Source: an uncultured bacterium (GTDB lineage: Bacteria > Cyanobacteriota > Vampirovibrionia > Gastranaerophilales > Gastranaerophilaceae). From it: DNA of 64,000 bases. Made by a program: the position numbers and the translations under genes. The stretch is from positions 47,730-111,729 of the forward strand of contig CATLLJ010000004.1 of NCBI GenBank assembly GCA_950022495.1. Direction: 5' to 3'. How positions within the stretch are numbered: position 1 is the stretch's first letter; each line of letters begins with the position of its first letter. The notes beneath the pieces were generated by a model, which did no database searches, had not been told where the DNA came from, and saw nothing but the letters and a program-made list of their open reading frames with translations. Positions 60,212-64,000 of this stretch are shown in pieces.

Positions 60212-60885
60212 TATTCCATTTTCCAGCCGGCATTCATAATTTCGGTTAAACAACCGGAAGCACGGGATGAAAATGTTCCTGAGTTGCCTGTACAAGTTGA
60301 AGCTGCGGCATAGACTTTCGGGTCTCTGGAATTTGAACCAAAGTCTGCAACTGTTCCATCAGATTTGATATCAACTGCAAATGTATCACGACCAATCATA
60401 TTTGGTTCAGCAGTACCGTTTACGTCAATAATAAGTGTAAGAAGGCTATTTTCATATTTACCGCAAATAGCTGCTCCATTTGTAGTCTGGATACAATAAT
60501 CTTTTTTATCCATAGCTCCTGCAGCACCTAATGCGATTGAAACATAACTATTTGAAATACATTGATTGTTTCCAGTACCGCAATTTCTTTTTACGGTTTT
60601 GAAATATGTATTTAAGAAATAACATGGTACATTACTGGATGCGGTACATTCATTGCCGGTAGTAGCAGTTTTTATAATAGCTTGAGTTTCATAAAAATTA
60701 TCAACGTGTTCGTCATTCATAATTGCCTGAGCTGCGTCAGAAATTTGTGAATAAGCTTTTTGAAGCTGGGCTGTATATAATCTATTCTTGTAGTTTTTCA
60801 TTACACCGGGAATTGTTAAAACAGCTACAACTCCGACAATACCAAGTGTAATTAAAACTTCTGATAGTGTAAAACCTTTTTTCAT
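60208..60885 (-). CDS. Type IV prepilin-like protein, 225 aa
   Basis: AAAGGATTATAT precedes the ATG at 60885, giving MKKGFTLSEVLITLGIVGVVAVLTIPGVM with a class-III cleavage site after Gly4. The globular domain has six Cys, the DVNGTAEPNMIGRDTF block and the C-terminus CLTEIMNAGWKMEY. It is very similar in its first 60 residues to the prepilin at 30470 (KNY(R/K)... YSQI(T/S)DA) and lies 16 bases after another prepilin gene. Confidence 0.92.
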   Translation of the reverse strand: MKKGFTLSEVLITLGIVGVVAVLTIPGVMKNYKNRLYTAQLQKAYSQISDAAQAIMNDEHVDNFYETQAIIKTATTGNECTASSNVPCYFLNTYFKTVKRNCGTGNNQCISNSYVSIALGAAGAMDKKDYCIQTTNGAAICGKYENSLLTLIIDVNGTAEPNMIGRDTFAVDIKSDGTVADFGSNSRDPKVYAAASTCTGNSGTFSSRASGCLTEIMNAGWKMEY

Positions 60886-60901
60886 ATATAATCCTTTCAA
60901 A

Positions 60902-61525
60902 TTAATATTTCATTACCCAGTTATCTTCAATAATTTTGTTCAAACAGCCATGACCGTATATATCTTTTGTGTTTGCATTATTACAGTTTGCCGGATTAAC
61001 ATGTGACATAACTTCTTTCTTAGCAGTATCTATTCTAAATCTGAACATATCACGTCCGCCGACATTTGGTCCATCTGTTGAGTTTACATCAACTGTAACA
61101 ACACATTCAGTTAATGTTTCACACATTAAATCAATAGCTTCTCCGCTTTTTAATCTAGCGTATGCTGATGCCGGTAATTGAAGTGCCTGTCCGGTATTTG
61201 AGCCCATTTTTCTATAAGTTGTTGCAAATGGTCTTGCCCCGTCAGTTATAGCTTCACCTGAAAGTTTAAAATATTTATTCAAAAATTCAGCTTGTTTATC
61301 AACTGCACCGACTTTTGCATAAGGAGTTTGGTTAAAATAAGAAACATTATTATCAATGCAAGCCTGTTCCATTGCACTTGAAAGAGCTTCATAAGTTTTC
61401 TTTAATCTTGTTGTGAACAATTTATTATGATAATCTTTCATAAAGCTCGGTAATGTTAGTGCCGCAATGACTCCAATTACAGTCATTGTAATTAATAATT
61501 CGCCAATAGTAAGGGCTTTTCTCAT
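60902..61525 (-). CDS. Type IV prepilin-like protein, 207 aa
   Basis: AGGATAAGAG precedes the ATG. N-terminus MRKALTIGELLITMTVIGVIAALTLPSFM: cleavage would follow Ala4, with LTIGE and Glu at +5. It shares DVNSTDGPNVGGRDMF and the C-terminus CLNKIIEDNWVMKY with the other two prepilins. It precedes 60208-60885 in a two-gene operon, as minor pilins often do. Confidence 0.92.
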   Translation of the reverse strand: MRKALTIGELLITMTVIGVIAALTLPSFMKDYHNKLFTTRLKKTYEALSSAMEQACIDNNVSYFNQTPYAKVGAVDKQAEFLNKYFKLSGEAITDGARPFATTYRKMGSNTGQALQLPASAYARLKSGEAIDLMCETLTECVVTVDVNSTDGPNVGGRDMFRFRIDTAKKEVMSHVNPANCNNANTKDIYGHGCLNKIIEDNWVMKY

Positions 61526-61697
61526 ACTCTTATCCTGTTCCCGATTGCAACCTATAAATCAATTATACAACTTTTTTCATTGCTTTTCAAGTGTAGGAAA
61601 GTTTTTGAAAATTCATACTATTAAATTTTTTATTACTATTATGGTATATAAATAAATCTTATGATAGAATATGTTTGAGGATTGAAGGGAGTTTAGA

Positions 61698-62879
61698 ATG
61701 TCTAATACACGAGCTATTATAATTGTTATTGATTCAATGGGAATAGGTGCAATGCCTGATTGTAAAGATTTTGGTGATATTCCGGAATGTAACACTTTAA
61801 AACACGTTTGTGAATTTAATAAAGGTTTAAATGTTCCAAATCTTGAAAAGATGGGGCTGGGAAATATTCAGGATTTTGATGGGATTAAGAAAGTTGAAAA
61901 TCCAATTGCAACTTATGCAACTCTTGTTGAAAAATCTAAGGGAAAAGACACTACAACAGGTCACTGGGAAATTGCAGGAATTACATTAGACAGACCTTTT
62001 GCAACATTTCCGCAAGGTTTTCCGGCTGAACTTATTGATAAATTTATAAAAGAAACAAACTGCGGCGGTGTCCTTGCAAATTGCCCTGCCAGCGGAACAG
62101 CAATTATTGAAAAACTAAATGATGAACATCATGCAACCAAATTTCCTATTGTTTATACTTCTGCAGACAGTGTTTTTCAAATTGCAGTTGATACAGATTT
62201 AATTCCATTAGAAACGCTTTACAAATGGTGCGAAACTGCGAGAAAAATCCTTACTGAAGACGATTATTACGTATCAAGAGTAATTGCAAGACCATATAAA
62301 ATTATTGACGGCAAACCAACAAGAATTTCAAAAGACAGACGAGATTATTCTATTGAACCAATTGCACCGACTTTATTAAATGAAGTTAAAGATAACGGTG
62401 GAAAAGTCATCGGGATTGGCAAGATTGAAGATATATTTTCAAAATCAGGTATTACACATGCTATTCACACGGGTTCTAACAAAGAAGGGTTAGAACTGAC
62501 ATTGAAAGCTGTTCGTAATGAATTGCCGCTTGAAGATATTGCTTATATTAAAGGTCAAACTTACAATGATACTGAAATAATTTTTACTAATCTTGTAGAT
62601 ACTGACATGCTTTACGGTCATAGAAATGATCCTAAAGGTTACGGGCAGGCAATTGAAGAGATTGATACATATTTAGAACCAATCATGGATGCAATGACGG
62701 ATGATGATTTGTTGATTATTACAGCTGATCATGGATGCGACCCTACAGTAGAAGGTACCGACCATACACGTGAAAAAGTTCCATTCCTTATGTATTCAAA
62801 AGTTTTACCATCAAATGGGAATTTAGGTGAAATTGATGGTTTTGACGCTATTGCAAGTTTTATTAAAGATTGGATTTAA
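61698..62879 (+). CDS. deoB: Phosphopentomutase
   Basis: Interconverts ribose/deoxyribose 1- and 5-phosphate in nucleoside salvage. Alkaline-phosphatase-superfamily motifs: IVIDSMGIGAMPD, the phosphate-accepting KGKDTTTGHWEI, and TADHGCDPTVEGTDHTREKVP. 393 residues, standard. AAGGGAG precedes the ATG. No other deo genes are adjacent. Confidence 0.96.
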   Translation: MSNTRAIIIVIDSMGIGAMPDCKDFGDIPECNTLKHVCEFNKGLNVPNLEKMGLGNIQDFDGIKKVENPIATYATLVEKSKGKDTTTGHWEIAGITLDRPFATFPQGFPAELIDKFIKETNCGGVLANCPASGTAIIEKLNDEHHATKFPIVYTSADSVFQIAVDTDLIPLETLYKWCETARKILTEDDYYVSRVIARPYKIIDGKPTRISKDRRDYSIEPIAPTLLNEVKDNGGKVIGIGKIEDIFSKSGITHAIHTGSNKEGLELTLKAVRNELPLEDIAYIKGQTYNDTEIIFTNLVDTDMLYGHRNDPKGYGQAIEEIDTYLEPIMDAMTDDDLLIITADHGCDPTVEGTDHTREKVPFLMYSKVLPSNGNLGEIDGFDAIASFIKDWI

Positions 62880-62965
62880 AAATTGTTGTAGAAATTTTTT
62901 AGTTTTTGTTATATAATTCTGTTGTGAAAATTTTTCACGGGTTGTAAATATAAGGAGAAAACAAA

Positions 62966-63142
62966 ATGACAGTTAAAGTTAATGATAGTTGTATTGCTTG
63001 CGGTGCTTGCGAATCAATTTGTGATGCAGTATTTTCAATTGAAGACAAAGCAGTTGTTAATGAAGCTGCTGTAGCTGATAATATTGATGCTGTTAAAGAA
63101 GCTGCTGATGCATGCCCTGTTGCAGCAATCGAAGTTGAATAA
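62966..63142 (+). CDS. 4Fe-4S ferredoxin, 58 aa
   Basis: Too short for the track. AAGGAG lies before the ATG. It reads MTVKVNDSCIACGACESICD and ends with ACPVAAIEVE. Cysteines 9, 12, 15 plus Cys50 (in CP) can ligate one [4Fe-4S] cluster; Cys19 remains of the motif, but the second cluster of a clostridial ferredoxin is absent. The protein is strongly acidic, as usual for electron carriers. Own terminator. Confidence 0.93.
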   Translation: MTVKVNDSCIACGACESICDAVFSIEDKAVVNEAAVADNIDAVKEAADACPVAAIEVE

Positions 63143-63165
63143 TAAATATATTCAATTACAAATTT

Positions 63166-63202
63166 AAAAGAGTGCTAGGAAATTCCTAGCACTCTTTTTT
63201 TA
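63166..63202 (+). terminator. Rho-independent terminator after ferredoxin
   Basis: AAAAGAGTGCTAGGAA and TTCCTAGCACTCTTTT form a perfect stem, followed by a T run; it also serves the convergent gene. Confidence 0.93.
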
Positions 63203-63218
63203 TATAAATCATTTATTT

Positions 63219-63620
63219 TTAAAAATTACAACCTAATGCAAGAGTTCTGCCGTTATTTTGTGCTTCATCAAGTGCTGCACTGTTAGATAACATTTCAATT
63301 GACTCGCCGTTTGAATCCATAATACCAAGAATTTGACAATTCATGTGGCTGTTACTGTTAGTATTGTTCATCAAATTATTAACTTTATTATTTAATTCTT
63401 CTATTTGGACAGTTAAATTATCAATTTCGCTATTATTGTTATTTTGTGCGTATTGGTTATTTTGAATTTGCTCTTTTGCACGGTCAAATTTTTGTTGATT
63501 ATTTTCTTTAATTTTTACTTCTGAAGCATCTTTAGTATTTGTGTAAATTGCTGCTATTACAAACACAAATAAACATAAAAATATAATTGTTAGCATTTTA
63601 AACTTGTTATAATTATCCAT
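63219..63620 (-). CDS. Membrane-anchored coiled-coil protein, 133 aa
   Basis: The start at 63620 has GGGGAGAGG upstream. One N-terminal membrane helix (FKMLTIIFLCLFVFVIAAIY, about residues 7-26), then an Asn/Gln-rich coiled coil (EIDNLTVQIEELNNKVNNLMN) and a C-terminal part with two Cys (NCQILGIMDSNG ... GCNF). Function unknown; the topology suggests a periplasmic coiled coil. Confidence 0.8.
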   Translation of the reverse strand: MDNYNKFKMLTIIFLCLFVFVIAAIYTNTKDASEVKIKENNQQKFDRAKEQIQNNQYAQNNNNSEIDNLTVQIEELNNKVNNLMNNTNSNSHMNCQILGIMDSNGESIEMLSNSAALDEAQNNGRTLALGCNF

Positions 63621-63741
63621 AGCCTCTCCCCTAGTTTTGGTGTAATAACATATTAGCATAAATGATTTTAATAGGGCTAATATATAAAAATAAGTTACAT
63701 GATATTATTCATGTAACTTATTTTATATATTTATTTTAATT

Positions 63742-64000
63742 TTAATATAATGTAGGTGTTGGGCTACCTCCATTGTCTCCGCCTTCTTCACCAAGTGCGT
63801 ACGTTGTCATCTTTTGATTAGTGTCGCTGCCGCCTTCTTCGCCAACGGCGTATGTTGTCATTTTTTGATCTTTAGGAGCCTGTTTAATACCTTCACCTCC
63901 ATTTTCTTCCGGAGAATAGGTAACTTTTAAAGCATCTTTTGGAATAGCCTGTTTAATACCTTCACCTCCATTTTCTTCCGGAGAATAGGTAACTTTTAAA
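63742..64000 (-). CDS. Repeat-containing protein, C-terminal part; possible graspetide precursor
   Basis: The reverse strand is open from the window edge to a TAA at 63744-63742. The visible 86 residues contain a 23-residue repeat (LKVTYSPEENGGEGIKQAIP...) in two copies identical over at least 54 bases, then two 17-residue repeats QKMTTYAVGEEGG and QKMTTYALGEEGG, then DNGGSPTPTLY. TTYAVGEE and TTYALGEE fit TTxxxxEE, the core motif of plesiocin-type graspetides (omega-ester peptides). The leader and any ATP-grasp ligase would lie beyond the window. A repetitive surface protein is the alternative. Confidence 0.7.
   Translation of the reverse strand, partial: LKVTYSPEENGGEGIKQAIPKDALKVTYSPEENGGEGIKQAPKDQKMTTYAVGEEGGSDTNQKMTTYALGEEGGDNGGSPTPTLY
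63878..64000 (-). repeat. 69-bp tandem direct repeat inside the edge gene
   Basis: GCCTGTTTAATACCTTCACC begins at 63878 and again at 63947, 69 bases apart; the second copy is identical as far as the window shows. The near-perfect DNA identity indicates recent expansion or gene conversion. Confidence 0.92.

Noticed and set aside
60028-60249. Track ORF 60028..60249 (plus)
   Set aside because: Different frame from the 42-aa signal-peptide ORF, without a ribosome-binding site; overlaps the prepilin 3' end.
63740-64000. CRISPR array at the right edge
   Set aside because: The repeats are directly tandem, in one open reading frame and unequal in length (69 and 51 bases), with no spacers.

Overview
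The window is AT-rich, gene-dense bacterial DNA. Several features point to a Gram-negative, fermentative, probably gut-associated member of the non-photosynthetic sister group of cyanobacteria (Vampirovibrionia/Melainabacteria, Gastranaerophilales-like). These are a heptosyltransferase-like GT9, CreD, type IV prepilin-like proteins, PPi-dependent phosphofructokinase, MEP-pathway isoprenoid genes, a FliI/SctN-type ATPase, and many lineage-specific hypothetical proteins. This placement is inference from gene content; there is no rRNA gene in the window. I found no tRNA, rRNA or CRISPR array.

Layout. 1-3.1 kb: the 5' end of a GDP-mannose pyrophosphorylase gene (minus) and three hypothetical plus-strand genes. 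3.2-11.1 kb: a fatty-acid/phospholipid block in the order yceD-rpmF-plsX-fabH-fabD-fabG-acpP-fabF, interrupted between fabG and acpP by a 1.3-kb island of dispersed repeats, two Xre-type regulators and a small divergent gene. 11.2-15.1 kb: exported and hypothetical proteins, two more Xre regulators and a membrane acyltransferase. 15.2-22.7 kb (minus): speE, a 753-residue repeat protein, a HIT hydrolase, an O-methyltransferase, a beta-propeller protein, dnaJ and grpE. 22.8-24.6 kb: a second Xre/small-protein island plus an 800-bp repeat field. 24.6-30.5 kb: an Opp-type ABC ATPase, an orphan FliI/SctN-type ATPase, a class-II-like cobalamin riboswitch ahead of two unknown genes, and an element with terminal inverted repeats. 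30.5-36.0 kb: a prepilin, PPi-PFK, metG and adk. 36.2-38.2 kb: a third Xre island (four regulators plus one small gene) bracketed by copies of the same dispersed repeat. 38.4-48.4 kb: a NUDIX hydrolase, a HAD phosphatase, a run of zinc-ribbon membrane proteins, ispF, creD, a PlsC-like acyltransferase, leuS and a tandem GNAT pair. 48.5-54.3 kb: murC-murB-ddl-ftsQ-prenyl synthase-lepB, tightly coupled. 54.3-60.0 kb (minus): rsmD-GT9-GGDEF/HD-thiL-ispD. 60.1-64.0 kb: a 42-residue secreted peptide, two prepilins, deoB, a ferredoxin, a coiled-coil membrane protein, and the 3' end of a repeat-bearing gene that may encode a graspetide precursor.

The genes form coherent modules: membrane lipid synthesis (plsX/fab/plsC-like), envelope and division (mur/ddl/ftsQ/lepB/GT9/creD), isoprenoids (ispD/ispF/prenyl synthase), and translation (metG, leuS, rpmF, rsmD). 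Between them lie islands with unusually many Xre regulators (ten in 64 kb) associated with dispersed palindromic repeats. The observations I rate most worth follow-up are the TTxxxxEE repeats at the right edge (possible multi-core graspetide), the cobalamin riboswitch ahead of an uncharacterised gene pair, and the recurring repeat-flanked Xre/small-protein islands with one frameshifted copy.
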